Source: Spirodela intermedia (Eukaryota > Streptophyta > Magnoliopsida > Alismatales > Araceae). Taken from it: DNA of 64,000 nt. The stretch spans positions 2,428,759-2,492,758 of the forward strand of contig LR746266.1 of assembly GCA_902729315.2 (NCBI GenBank), written 5' to 3'. Below are positions 38,376 through 50,419 of the stretch, piece by piece (positions within the stretch are counted from its first letter, which is position 1; each line of letters begins with the position of its first letter). Below the pieces are notes generated by a model, which did no database searches, was not told the origin of the DNA, and saw only the letters and a program-made list of their open reading frames with translations. The position numbers were made by a program, and so were the translations under genes.

Positions 38376-40808
38376 ATGGATTCGTTCTTCCAGTCTCGGG
38401 CATTCGGGGCCAGAAGTTGGAGCTACGAGTCTCTGAAGAACTTCGCCCCCATCGACGCCGTCGTCCAGAACCACCTCAAGAGTGTAAGGCCCCACTTTCT
38501 CCCCCTCTTAATCTGGTGAAACTGGCGGCATTGTCGAAGGAGGATTGGTTGCTTTCGTGTCGATCTCATCCCATTCCGTGGTTTTCTTTTTTTTGCTGAG
38601 CCTGGGGGAGGCGGATCTCTGGCTTTCGACGCTTGATTTGTCGCGAAAAGTGGTGAGGAAATACGGGTTCGATTTTTTAGTTCGAATTTTCTTGGCGTAA
38701 AGGGTCATCCTACCGGTTGCATGAGGCCCGTGATTGCGTTGATTCTATTCTATTTTAACCCAGTCTTCTCGATAAGGTCGTATGAACTTTTTGCTGAAGT
38801 TTTCCTTCCGTAACCGCTGATATTTATTCGGTACGGGTGATTTCCGAATATCTTTTTTCTGATCAGCTCAGGGATTATCCAGTTGTATGTTTAAACGCTT
38901 ATCCTTTTACAGGTCTTCTTGTCCTTCTTTATCTACTTCTTTTCACCCTTTTATCTTGACTATGGTGTTGCCTTCTGTGACTCCTTAATCCATTCATGTC
39001 TGAAATAATTCCATGTGGTTTCTATAAACACTTTTTCGCACTCAGTGGTCGATCGCATATCTTAGCGGGAAAGAGAACTTGATTCCTTTTATATACTTAA
39101 AGACAATCGGTGGAAATGGCAGGTTTATCTGACGCTGTGTCTCGCCGTGGTGTCCTCTGCTGCGGGAGCTTATCTGCATATCCTGAGTAACATTGGTGGA
39201 ACATTGACCACACTCGGGTGCATGCTCTGTGTCGCCTGGTTAGTGGCCACTCCTGCGTATGAAGAGGTAGTGCCCCATCCTTGCCTGTCCTTGACAGTGG
39301 CTTTTGCCTCTTCTTCTTACCTGATGTGAGTCTATGTTGCCCCTTTCAACAGAGGAAGAGATTTGGCCTTCTCTTGGCATCTTCTCTTCTCCAAGGAGCT
39401 ACGTTGGGTCCAATCATTCAGCTTGCCATTGACTTTGATCCAAGGCATGGATTAACTCACCTCATCTATAATTTTAATGCTATGCGTTTTATTCTGTTGT
39501 GGTTTTTTGCCAGTTCAGTGCTGTTTATTTAGGCAGAAGAAAAGGAGACATATGTTCCTAATTCTGAATCTGCTTCCGTATCTATTAGCACGATAATTTT
39601 TTTTTCCTTAATTGATAGAATCGCTAGCATATCTTGGCCACTGATAAAGAGCCATCAGCTTTTCTCCCCTTTGCCATTTTCCTTCTGATATCGCTTCAGT
39701 CTCCATTTGTCATCCTGCGCCCTGCCTACTTTGTGCATTTTCTGTGATGCCTTTATGTCGTCCTTCTTGCCATTCCATCTTCCTTCCCCAGCCCCCTCCT
39801 ACACCACATCTAGGAAGTAGGTACTTTGTGGGCCATGGTAAGATATTTTTGTCTATACGCTTCCTTCTTTAGTCAGAGATGTAGAAATCCAAAGAAATCG
39901 TCACAGTGAAACTTGTGCAGAGGTTTATAGGTTCTTCATTTGTTTTTAATAAAAGAATGCCCGGGACTTACACACCTGACTGATCATTTGAATCAGTCAA
40001 TACCTGATGACCATCAGGGGTGCCTTCATTAGAGCTCTTGCTTGCAGAGCTTCCGATTATTTGAAGAACAGCACCTCATCACGCCATTTCTGCTTTGCAT
40101 ACTGATTCTTAACAGTTTATTTAAGAAGTCCAGTTAATTTCTGATAATTTGTAGTGTCTGCATTAATATTAATGTTATTCTTCAAGTGGGTAATGTCCAT
40201 GCAAATTGAGTATAGATTGGCCGTTGAGGAATTTCCATCAAGAAGGAAATAATCATATGAACACATATTAAACTGGATCACATTTTCCCTTCGGAACATG
40301 CAGAATTCTCGTGACTGCACTTGTGGGAACCGCGGTAGTGTTTGTCTGCTTCTCAGCGGCCGCACTGGTGGCCAAGCGCCGCCAATTCCTATTCCTGGGC
40401 GGCCTGCTCAGCTCTGGTCTATCTCTCCTCCTCTGGCTGCACTTTGCTTCGTCGATCTTTGGTGGCTCCACCGCCATGTTCAACACCGAGGTACCCAATT
40501 TCACACCCCCCACTACCCGATAGTTCAGAGCTCGTAGCCCCAACAGCATCTCCTTCATCTCTCATTCAATCTGCGTGAATCCTCCTCATCTGGTTCTGCT
40601 TGCTGTACTTGCAGATATACCTCGGCCTACTGGTCTTCCTTGGGTATGTTCTGTTCGACACTCAGCTGATCATTGAGAGAGCCCGCTCTGGTTCCTTTGA
40701 CCGTGTGGGGGATGCACTGCATATGTACACCAATCTGGTCGCTGTCTTTATCCGGGTCCTCATCATCATGGTAAGATTCATCAGATATGTACCTAGCTCC
40801 TAGCTAGC

Positions 40809-40854
<46 letters not shown>

Positions 40855-40961
40855 GTCCTTGGCGCCTGGGGACTGAATTTGTTTTCTTTGTGTGGGTTTG
40901 TCAGTTGAAGAACGGAGCTGAGAAGGAGAAGAAGAAGAAGAAGAGGTCGCAGGCTTCCTGA
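38376..40961 (+). CDS. BI-1: BAX inhibitor-1, ER membrane cell-death suppressor (6 exons)
   Basis: A 247-residue multi-pass ER membrane protein of the BI-1/TMBIM6 family, which restrains stress-induced cell death and modulates ER calcium. Exons are 38376-38483, 39123-39266, 39353-39444, 40304-40490, 40615-40770 and 40905-40961. Hydrophobic helices include VYLTLCLAVVSSAAGAY, TLTTLGCMLCVAWLVAT, FGLLLASSLLQGATLGP, LVTALVGTAVVFVCFSA, LFLGGLLSSGLSLLLWL, IYLGLLVFLGYVLFDTQ and TNLVAVFIRVLIIM. DTQLIIE and the Lys-rich cytosolic tail (KNGAEKEKKKKKRSQAS) are family hallmarks. The length equals that of other plant BI-1 proteins. The third intron appears to use a GC donor (CAAG|GCATGG); all others are GT-AG. 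A 42-bp GA tract lies in intron 5. Confidence 0.96.
40811..40852. repeat. GA microsatellite in BI-1 intron 5
   Basis: An uninterrupted run of about 21 GA units fills much of the short last intron, between the donor at 40771 and the acceptor at 40904. Confidence 0.95.
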
Positions 40962-41448
40962 GTTGGGTAAGAGTCGCTTTGAAAGTTTCCTTGTATGGTT
41001 CGTAGTTCATAGTTTCAGCAGCTTAGGCAAGCTGTGTATGCCTAACTGCATGTAAACCCCCCCCCCTCATAACGTTACTATTTCATAAAGGTGTAACTTG
41101 GACCCGTATTTTCATGTACAAAGGAGAGTATGGTGGTGGCGGTGGCTAAGTTATCTGCGTCTGGGTCCCCTCTGGAATAGAAATAGACCGAGCGTATTTT
41201 GATATGGTCCTTGTTTTAGAGGTCCAAGTTTAGAAAATATGGGCTGGGTTTCGGGCTTAAGTGGCCGAATAATTAACCAAAGCTGCAACAGGAAAATAAG
41301 TACTGTTGCTAAAAAATAAATAATATTAAACCTTGCATCTTTGAGTTGTTAAACATTTTTTAAAAAAAACATCAATAAAAAGTAGCATGTAAACATAACG
41401 GGTGGGGGAAACGTATTTGTGTTCATCTTTCCCTACGTTCTACGTTCC

Positions 41449-41488
<40 letters not shown>

Positions 41489-44400
41489 ATCTCATCTAAG
41501 AGGTACGCTTCTACCTTCAAATATATGTTACCACAAAATGGAAATAATTATAATATATATTAACAAAAAATGGAAAGAATGATAAGTTTTTGTATTAGCA
41601 CAAAAAAAAAGTGTAAATGTATAAGAACCTAATGATATTTTTTGATGCATATAGATTTCATAATGTGGAAATAATGTATGTGGGGGAAAAATTAAGAAAT
41701 ACATGATCTTGACAAATGTTCAAAATAATTTTGGTCTGTGGGAAAATATTACAAAAAAAATGTGAGTAAATTTCAATCATCTTTTAAATTATATTTATTA
41801 TATCTTATCAACTAATAGTAATAGAAATTTACTCACATTTTATTTTAACAAGGGGTGTCTTTGCCTTTATAGAAAAACTAACAAAAGTATCTCTGCCAAG
41901 GCCAAAGTTTTTGGATGATTTTTAAAAAATTGTTCACTATTATTTAGAAGAATGAAGTTGCACAAACTTATAGCAACAAAGTGAGAAGATTAAAGATTTA
42001 CCCTTAAAACCAGTAGTTTGGAGGGACTTATATCTACTTGGCTCAAAATATGAAATGATATGAAAGAAAAGGGTGAGTCTCACCTCTCTCATATTCTCTA
42101 GGCAAGGATGAGAAGGGAGCCCACAACTTTCAAGCAACCATAGGTGCCAAGGAAGGAAGTCATATGGCAATGATATTTTAGGTTGTACTATGTCAATGTC
42201 CATTCTTGATTGTGATGACTCCACACCAATAACATAAACAATGTGTGAGACATTTGTGACATGCATGGCAGCCACGACATAAATGAACATTAGGAAAGAA
42301 TAAGGTGTTTGACATTTAATCACTTTCTACTCATTATAATAGAACAAAACGTCAAGACGTGCACCAAAATTTTTGCAAAGGAATAGAGCATTATAGTAGA
42401 TGTCCACATTCATATCATAAGAGTATACTATGTCAGAGAAGAAGTCAATAGTTCCACCAAACATCAAGAGAGTCAAGTGTAATATATTGACATCTTGGGG
42501 GGTTATGTGTCACTATAAAAGGGGCATATTTAATCAGCTGTAGGCAGGTCATTCCCTCATTTTGCATTATCACATTTGTAAAAACTTTTTATTATTTTAG
42601 TTTAAACTTCATTTGGTAAGATCAGTCAGGTGTTACAAGGGATGACCAAAATTAGTTGCATACATAGATAGTGCTTAATTAAAGAGTGCCTAGGTGACAA
42701 CTTGAGACTGATCTTGGATGTCATTATATTATGGAAGACAATAAATCTTATTTCACAAATATAGCATGGTTGAAGTATTAGATTACCTAAACTCAAAGAG
42801 TATGCAAGAGCTCATAATGGTCATTAAATCTAGAATTCCCTTTAGAATCAACCAATATTTTAGGGTATGTCATACTATCAAAGATGATGATTTCATTCTT
42901 ATTAGCATTTACTCTCTCTCTAGATGTCAATCCCTAATAGAAGACCTAAACGATAAATTGGACCAAAGCACTTATCACTATTTGGAATTAGTTGGAGTAG
43001 TAGTTTCTTCTAGAAATCATCACTCTGATGGCTCCATCACACCAACACAATGAAAAAGTACATCAAGTGGTCTGCTTCACTATTTTTTTATATAAACAAC
43101 ATATCTAAGGTGAGTAAATTATTTAACTTTATGACTGGTCTTTAAAATTAGGCATAGACAAAGCTACATGACCTAGGAGCTTAGAGATATAGTTAGCAAT
43201 AATAATAATAACCGTGTAAAAGTAAACTACAAGATCAACTCTATTGAGATTGAAGACATAAGTAAATGGTGGGAGGATGATAAGTAGGGTTACCAAGGTG
43301 ACAATGATTGTAATTAGGGGTGCAACCATAGGGAGGCACTAAGAAGGACCAAGGTGGTCCCAAGATGGAGGTGACACGAGGAGAGAAGGAAACACCCTTT
43401 GATTTTTCCAAGGATAGATGTTCCATTGGGCAAGAGAATGTTTAATGTGTGAGGACAAGAATAGAGTCAAATGGACATTATTTACCTTGACAATGTATAA
43501 AGTACTAGTCGTGGCAATAAATATTCCTAACCTAAACCCTCTCTAATTATTGGGTGTATTGTATTAATACATGGTGTGAGTCATACTAGATGGACAATGA
43601 CTCATATCTTTGAACCCTACTATCAAAAGTAAACCCACTTCTACCATTGTGGATACTAAGGATATTCCTAACTCCCTATGAGAAAGAGGTTGCTTGTTGT
43701 AACTAATACTATCATGGGGTGACAATCATACTAAGGCCATTAACTCCGAGATATGCCTTGACTGGTGCTACGTGTGAGATCTTAGTGCAAGTTGAAGGAG
43801 TGGAGGGAACTCATAAATGATTTTGAAGCCATCTAGCAGATGGAACTCATCACACAAACATAAATAGGTATTGTTATTATAGTAAGGACAAAACCATTAT
43901 GTGTTGCAAAAGTTAGGAGAATATTGGCTACCTAAGAACCAAAATTATTGTTTATCTTGGAATTGTCGCTGGGGCTCATCCACCCTTTCAAGAGTCATTA
44001 TGGAGCTCTCTTCCTCTTTAAGGTGAATGTCATATATCTTAAGTTGTGTCAATTATCAAATACTTAAAAACATGAAAAGTAAATAGATATTTAATGTCTA
44101 ATAGAGAGGAGATATTGAATGAATTGAAAAAGTAATATCTTGTTTGTAAGAACCTATGTCTATTTACGTATGATTTGTCATCAAGATAAGATAGTGTTAA
44201 GATAAGATGCACTTTAGACCAATTACCACTTCTAAGTCAGAACATATTTTAATAGACTTTAAAGTGAATTTGTCAAGAACAAATGATCAATGATTTAATC
44301 TTTGTTGTCATTGACCATTTCTTAAAATATGTAGTGACCACATGAAAAGTAATATAGAAGATGTGGCATGTCTCTTCATGGTGAACAAAAGTCAAGTTGT

Positions 44401-45180
44401 AGAGACACTCAAGAGACTTCACCAATGCTTGAGACATTGGATTCATGAGTCAGTATTAAATGACATTTTTTTTTAAAGTTAGGTACACAACTCAAATTCT
44501 AGATAATACTTTAATCAAAATTTGGTATACAACTCAAGCTCTTCATGAGGCAATTTTATACAATTGGTTAGACGAAGTATAATAACAAGATGCTGAAAAA
44601 AAAAACTATGTCATTATGTGTCGACAAACAAGGATAATTGAGTAGATCTTCTAAATTTGCCCTAGTTATGTTCTATTTGTGCTAGAGTTTGGCAATGGGT
44701 TATTCACTAGGGTTGATTAAAAAAGAGAATATAGGCACAATTCAACAGCAAATATGTGTGGCAAGTACATGAAGAGTAGCTGAGTGAAGAAGTTTTTTAG
44801 TATAAGTGGTATAATATATGAATCATGATGTAAATCAACTATGACAAACAGTAAAATTTAGTATCATTGACTGAGTTTTGGAGGAAACGCGTTGATGGTT
44901 GATGCCATGTAGATAGCACATGGCTAAGGAGTGTGAAGGTGATGTTAAGTAAGAGAAAAATTGGGGTGATAAAAAACTAGCCTTAGCCCACTATAACTTT
45001 AAAGATCAAAAACTATGTATAAAATAATCTGTTCTTTTAAAAGGTTTGAATTTCCTGAAAAAAACACGGCAACTTGATGTCCTGGGCCGCCCAAGAATGT
45101 TAGGTGCAACTTCCCAAGAGAATCACCAGAACTTTCCTTCCCCAGAACGCACCCTCACCATCTCTCTCTCTCTCTCACTT
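40962..45180. other. AT-rich spacer with retroelement relics
   Basis: No gene is recognisable. A CT microsatellite lies at 41453-41486. Sequence from about 43100 to 44700 has the look of a decayed Ty3/gypsy element: short interrupted frames, one of which resembles integrase. The frame at 42766-43053 (plus) has no known motif. Confidence 0.6.
44292..44344 (+). mobile_element. Ty3/gypsy integrase remnant
   Basis: In one plus-strand frame this reads DLIFVVIDHFLKYVVTT. It resembles the block around the second catalytic Asp of gypsy-type integrases (usually VVVDRFSK followed by a hydrophobic stretch). Stops flank it closely, so the element is dead. The full element limits cannot be drawn by eye. 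Confidence 0.5.
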
Positions 45181-45186
45181 ACTCTC

Positions 45187-45208
45187 CATATATATCTGTT
45201 TATATATG
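45187..45208 (+). promoter_or_regulatory. TATA-rich core promoter of MSRA
   Basis: Two TATATAT blocks lie about 90-110 bases upstream of the start codon at 45297, just after a CT tract. Confidence 0.5.
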
Positions 45209-45296
45209 TATTTATTACATCTCTAAATTCTCATCCGCATTCCTATCGAGGAAGGAAGGAACTCCGTCGTTGCATTCTGCTCGGCTGCCCTTCGTC

Positions 45297-46784
45297 ATGA
45301 GCTGGCTGGACAGGATCTGGGTTGGATTCCGCAGCCGAGGGCCGGTAGCGGCAGCGGCGGCGGCGGTGGCGGCCCGGGGACCCGACGGCGACGCCCCCGC
45401 GCATGGCCAGCAGTTCGCTCAGTTCGCCGCTGGTTGCTTCTGGGGGGTGGAGCTCGCCTACCAGCGAGTCCCCGGGGTAACCCGAACTGAGGTGGGCTAC
45501 AGCCAGGGGAAGACCCACGGGCCGGCATACGGCGACATCTGCTCAGGGACGACCGACCACGCAGAGGTGGTGCGCGTTCAATACGATCCTTCCCTGTGCA
45601 GCTATGAGTCCCTGCTCGCTGTGTTCTGGGCGCGGCACGATCCTACAACCCTCAACCGCCAGGTTCGATCTTCATCGTCTTCCTTCTCCTCTTCTCTGAT
45701 TTTCCTTGCACAGCAAGTTGGGGGAGTGATGACGGCTCCTGACTTTCCCTCCGTTTCCACAAAATATTATATGATATGGAAGGATCCTAGTCTATGGAAG
45801 ATCCTTTCCCAGTATTTGGGGGAGGAGGAAGCTTGCCCATGGAAGGGCATCAATGGAAACTGAATGAAACCTTCCAGATTTGGACTGCAGTTTTGCCTGA
45901 AAAGACCACCATCATGTCGCAACATCCAGAACCATCCCACTTTAGAGGAAAACAAAATCCAACAGTTTCATGAGATTTTTATCTATGATCAGTCAAGCCC
46001 ATGCACTGGGTTTCTTCAATACAATCTTGTTGATTCTCTCACAATTGGTAGCACTTATAATTTTCAAGTGGGATGAAATAGTTTTGTATAAAATTTACGC
46101 AGAAAAAATATTTAATAATCTTCACTTCCCGTCCGTACTCCAACCAGTGATTCAAAATCTTATCTTCTCTGAAAAAAAATCACAGTTCTTTGAATGCCTT
46201 CCAGAACTGCGCACAGTTCCTTGAAGCGTGGAGAGAATCTATCATGGTTGGGGCCATTGTCAGTTTTCATGTTCAACGCTTGCGGCTAGGGCTTGGTTGC
46301 TCTGGGGTTGGGGAGGTTTGTGAGGTGGCCTGACACGAAAGACCATCACCACTGCATTAACAGTCGTGAAAGGTTGCCTCCATAGCTTTTTCGTCCCTTT
46401 AGGGCTCTTCTTCGGTGATCCAGAACATGGAATTACTTATTTGAGGAAGAAGACTGTATGAAATCTATCCACTTGTGCTTCCCCCTCTGGCCAGAAGCCA
46501 GTGTTTTGTCTCCATGGATTCACTATCTTCCTACCTCTCTGTTATGTTTTAGTTGACACCATTCCCATTGATCATGTCTGCCTACTTAAATCGGAAGCAG
46601 GCATCTCCATGCGTCTAAATACAGAGATAAGAATTCATGATTATTTTACATTTCTGCAAGCATTTTTTTTGTCTCCTTTATATTGTCTGCACTTGATTGT
46701 AGCTGAGGAGATCTTTGAAGATAATAAAACTACCAGCTTATCAACTCGTTTGTTCCCAGTCCTGATTCAGTCTCGAACATATGG

Positions 46785-46815
<31 letters not shown>

Positions 46816-47591
46816 TCCTATTAGCAGCTTATCAGCGTTTCTGCTTCCTATTATCTGCACCTTTTCAATCTTAGAGAAGAAGAGGTTGGATGAGATTTTT
46901 CAGCCTAGGGTTCGCATTTTCTAGGAAAGAAAGGCTCAACTGCTCGGGGCATGAATGCTGGAGGACTAATGAGTGAGATCTGACCTGACTCTATTGAAAG
47001 AAGGCTTTTTTTGTGAATTCTTCATCTACCTCCCTCAAGAACGAAAACAGAATGCTTTATATTCGCTAAGATCAAATGAATGCTCATGGGATCTTCTACT
47101 GATGAAGGCTTCTATTCCTGAAATGTGGAGGTGGCTGATTGTCAGTACCAAGATGCAGAAGATATGATGGCATCTTCCATTCCAGCTATTTCCTGAAAGC
47201 TTGGCGAGCTTCAGTTTACAGGACCAATAGTTCCCCATATTTCTCCAGTAGAGAAAAAAGATGGGCATTTTTGGTTCGGCCATATGCGCATTTCTCCGAG
47301 TAGCTTCCTTGCCCACTCTTCGTGGGTTTTTCTGCCATGATTCCAGGCTGATGGCTCCATTTCTGCTTTTTCTTGACACCTTGTGAGCTTCAATTCACAG
47401 GACAGGACAGGACAGACAGTTCCGCGTATTTCTCCATATGGGAAAAGAATTGAGCTTTTTGACTTCAGCCCTATGCCCATTTTTCCAAGTAGCTGGTTCA
47501 CCAGTCTTCCCTCCTGCTGTATATCTACTCTTCGAGATCGCAGCTTCTTCCGCTATTACATGGTTTTGAATTCAATCAAAATGGACATGAG

Positions 47592-47640
<49 letters not shown>

Positions 47641-47927
47641 GCTCGCTCGCTCATTCACTGCGTTTTGTTGAGCAGGGCAACGACGTGGGGAGCCAGTACC
47701 GCTCGGGGATATACTTCTACACGGAGGAGCAAGAGAGGGCAGCGCAGGAGTCCATGAAGGCGCGGCAGAGGACCCTGGAGAGGAAGATCGTCACGGAGAT
47801 TTTGCCGGCGCGGAGGTTCTACCCGGCCGAAGAGCACCATCAGCGCTATCTCGAGAAGGGCGGTCGCTTCGGGGCCAAGCAGTCGGCCGCCAAGGGCTGC
47901 GCCGACCCCATACGCTGCTACGGCTAA
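45297..47927 (+). CDS. MSRA: Peptide methionine sulfoxide reductase A (2 exons)
   Basis: A 205-residue enzyme that reduces the S-epimer of methionine sulfoxide in proteins, repairing oxidative damage. Exons are 45297-45662 and 47676-47927, with a 2-kb intron. The catalytic motif GCFWGVE has Cys47. Further family blocks are [54 protein letters not shown] and YRSGIYFYTEEQE. The C terminus (KGCADPIRCYG) carries the recycling cysteines Cys197 and Cys203. The N terminus (MSWLDRIWVGF then an Ala run) is not a clear transit peptide, so cytosol is the likelier location. The start at 45297 is the first ATG in frame. Reading on past 45662 stays open but is intron: the donor CAG|GTTCGA and the second exon restore the family sequence exactly. 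The gene converges with NDPK1. Confidence 0.95.
47185..47512. repeat. Two-copy tandem duplication in the MSRA intron
   Basis: The stretches starting at about 47191 (tcctgaaagcttggcgagct) and 47371 (tcttgacaccttgtgagctt) align over roughly 140 bp, including tatttctcca and a shared pair of blocks near ccatatgcgc / cctatgccca. The period is 180 bp and the copies are well diverged. The second lies about 160 bp before the exon 2 acceptor, with a CT tract (47595-47642) between. Confidence 0.7.
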
Positions 47928-48008
47928 GCAGCTTTACAAGGAAGAACACCCCTATCCTCCCCCCCCCCGCAGCCTTCTCAGCCTCCACACCCTTGTTGGA
48001 GGACATTG

Positions 48009-48403
48009 TGTATATGTATGTACATACGTACAACCAGATGGAATTCTTGCGATGGGTTTTGCTGATAGATCCTATTCTCTGATTATTACCCGTTCTTTTA
48101 GAGAGAGAGAGAGAGAGAGGGGCGTTTCTCTCTCCTCCCTCATAGTTACTATTTATATGGGAGTTATGCTAATCCCGGTCATGTACGCATTTACATAAAT
48201 ACAAACAGATGGGATTCTCGCCATGGGTTTTGCTGATGATCTTATTCTCTGATTACCACCCTCTATTTTAGAGAGAGAGAGAGGGGCGTTTCTCTCACTA
48301 TAGGAATTATGCAAACGCCGGTCATGTATGTACGTACATACGTAAAACCAGTTGGGATTCTTGCAATGGATTGCTGATGATCTTCTCTGATTACCCTCTA
48401 TTT

Positions 48404-48440
<37 letters not shown>

Positions 48441-48465
48441 ATCTCTCCTCCCTCATGGGCATGAG
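48009..48465. repeat. Tandem array in the MSRA 3' region, three units of 143-171 bp
   Basis: Each unit runs gtatgtacgtacata, then ccagatgggattcttg, atgggttttgctgatgat, cttattctctgattac, and a GA tract ending in gggcgtttctctc. The landmark gattc (aattc in the first copy) occurs at 48042, 48213 and 48356. The array begins about 80 bp after the MSRA stop codon, so it may lie in the 3' UTR or terminator. GA-tract length differs between copies. Confidence 0.9.
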
Positions 48466-48960
48466 CTTATTGCGAAATCCATCATAATTCCCATCCCGAG
48501 TGAAGACTTGTGGGTGATCTCATACATTAAAGAGAGAAAGCACCTTGGAGGTCGTCTAAACGTGTGAAAAAGATTGTGGGTTTAGCCAAAATAGGAAGAA
48601 GATCAAGGCCGGGTCATAAATGGAAGAAACGAATCTCCCATGACCAAATCTTAGGCACCAATCTTCAACAGATGATACTGGAGGATGAGACGGCCTGGTC
48701 AACGAGGTTGCCACTTCTCAGATGAGAAGACAAAGTCACGCTGACTTCTCTCATGGCCTAGAATGGAAGGTCAACCCCACAAGCACAGATCTGATTGACT
48801 TTACGTTCAACACTGGCACAGAATTTCGTGGGCTCTCAAGGAAAATAAGTTTAGTAGGGCGAATTAATATGCCAACAATACCAAGTCAAAATTCAGGTTT
48901 CATACGGGGAAAGAGACGCAGGGTGCAAGGCGTTGACCATCACAACAGCTAGGAGGCTGT

Positions 48961-50318
48961 TTACTCGTAGATCCAAGGGTGGAGGCTGCTCTGCCAGTTC
49001 ACAGGGCCATCTGGGAACCACAGGGCGATCTCCTTCCTCGCACTCTCGACAGAGTCGCTCCCATGAATGACATTCCTGCAGAGACAGAAGCTCATCAGAT
49101 ACTCCTGAAAGTAGACGTTGACCACACATTTCGTCATATGAGGATGCAACAAGGTTTTTCTCCAGGAAAATCAATAAATTGCTAAATCCGGTCAAGGACG
49201 TTGAGCTCGATCACAGGCCTGATTGTCAGACATGCAAAAAACATAAGAACGCTTTTTTTTTCCATTTTTCATCGGAGAAAAATTACTAGTGAAGAAAACT
49301 CTCTGATCTAGCCGGAGCTGGAGCGCATTCCAATTATCAGCCAACCCTTTAAGCTGGAAATCATGAGAAGGCATACAAGAGACGAGACAATCCTCGATTA
49401 TCGTGCAAAAAACTGGTTCAAATCATTAAGATCAGATAGTTTATCCAAAGAGAAACATTGCGTTTCACTGTAATCAAAGACCATTAAGTATGAATGTTTC
49501 CTCATCTTCGACGAAAATGACAATGAAAGGAAATAATTAGCAACTTAATCTTCGGAATTCGGAGAAATGCTAACAGAGATGGGAGGATGGGATCAATTCT
49601 CAGTGGGAGTATCTCTCAAAGAGTCATATCAAGCAGGGAGCATGCCAACCCGAACGTAAGAGAACAAACACTTCATGAGAATTTACAGGAGAAAAAGAAG
49701 AGCAAGCATGGATCCTCACCTGCCGATCTCAACGGCGTAGTCGCCGCGGATGGTGCCCGGAGCGGAATCTGAGGGGTTGGTGGCCCCGATGATTTTGCGG
49801 CCGGTGACGACCACGTTCTTGCCTTCCCAGATCATGGCGACAACAGGACCAGAAATGATGTACTCGACGAGCCCATGGAAGAAGGGCTTAGCCGACAGGT
49901 CCTCGTAGTGCTTCTCGGCGAAGGACCTCTCCACGCTGATCAGCTTCAGTCCTGGTGAGGGCAAGGAGAGAAGAGAAACGAAGAGGAAACCGCAAATGAT
50001 TTCTGCTTCCCCCTGAATCTAAACTCGTGAATCTAAACCAACCGGAGAGGAACACTCTGTTTACCTTTCAGAGAGAATCCCTTCTTCTCAAATCGGCTGA
50101 TGATCTCACCCACCTGCACAGACCAGTCAATTTCAGATCCAACCAGGCCAGAAAACTACTCTAGTGCCGTCCACCGGCGTCACGTAGAATAAATCGAGCG
50201 ACAACAACTGCGCCACCACGGATCTACAAACAAAGAAATTTAGAGGCCCGCAAGAGGCAGGATGTACCAGGCCACGCTGGACGCCGTCGGGCTTGATCAT
50301 GATGAAGGTCTGCTCCAT
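48961..50318 (-). CDS. NDPK1: Nucleoside diphosphate kinase 1, cytosolic (4 exons)
   Basis: A 148-residue enzyme that transfers the gamma phosphate between nucleoside triphosphates and diphosphates through a phospho-histidine. Exons on the minus strand are 50268-50318, 50065-50113, 49720-49951 and 48961-49075; junctions are GT-AG and in frame. The protein starts [20 protein letters not shown], has no targeting extension, and so is the cytosolic type 1 isoform. The active-site His115 lies in NVIHGSDS. Other signatures are [40 protein letters not shown] and the C terminus [12 protein letters not shown]. The length matches plant NDPK1. A TATA box lies about 80 bases upstream. Intron 3 (49076-49719) is the longest, at 644 bp. 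There is about 1 kb between its stop and that of the convergent MSRA gene. Confidence 0.97.
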
Positions 50319-50398
50319 TGCTCCGGCGCCGCCTTTCCTCACTCACCACAGAACAGATGGAATCCCCGAGCCCTAATCGCTTAGCTCTACTTGCTCCG

Positions 50399-50406
50399 TT
50401 TTTATA
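50399..50406 (-). promoter_or_regulatory. TATA box of NDPK1
   Basis: The minus strand reads TATAAAAA, 81-88 bases upstream of the NDPK1 start codon. Confidence 0.7.
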
Positions 50407-50419
50407 CAGGCCACGATGG

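Noticed and set aside
45663-45863. Continuation of MSRA exon 1 into intron sequence
   Set aside because: The family sequence breaks exactly at CAG|GTTCGA and resumes at 47676 with GNDVGSQYRSG, so the extension is intron.
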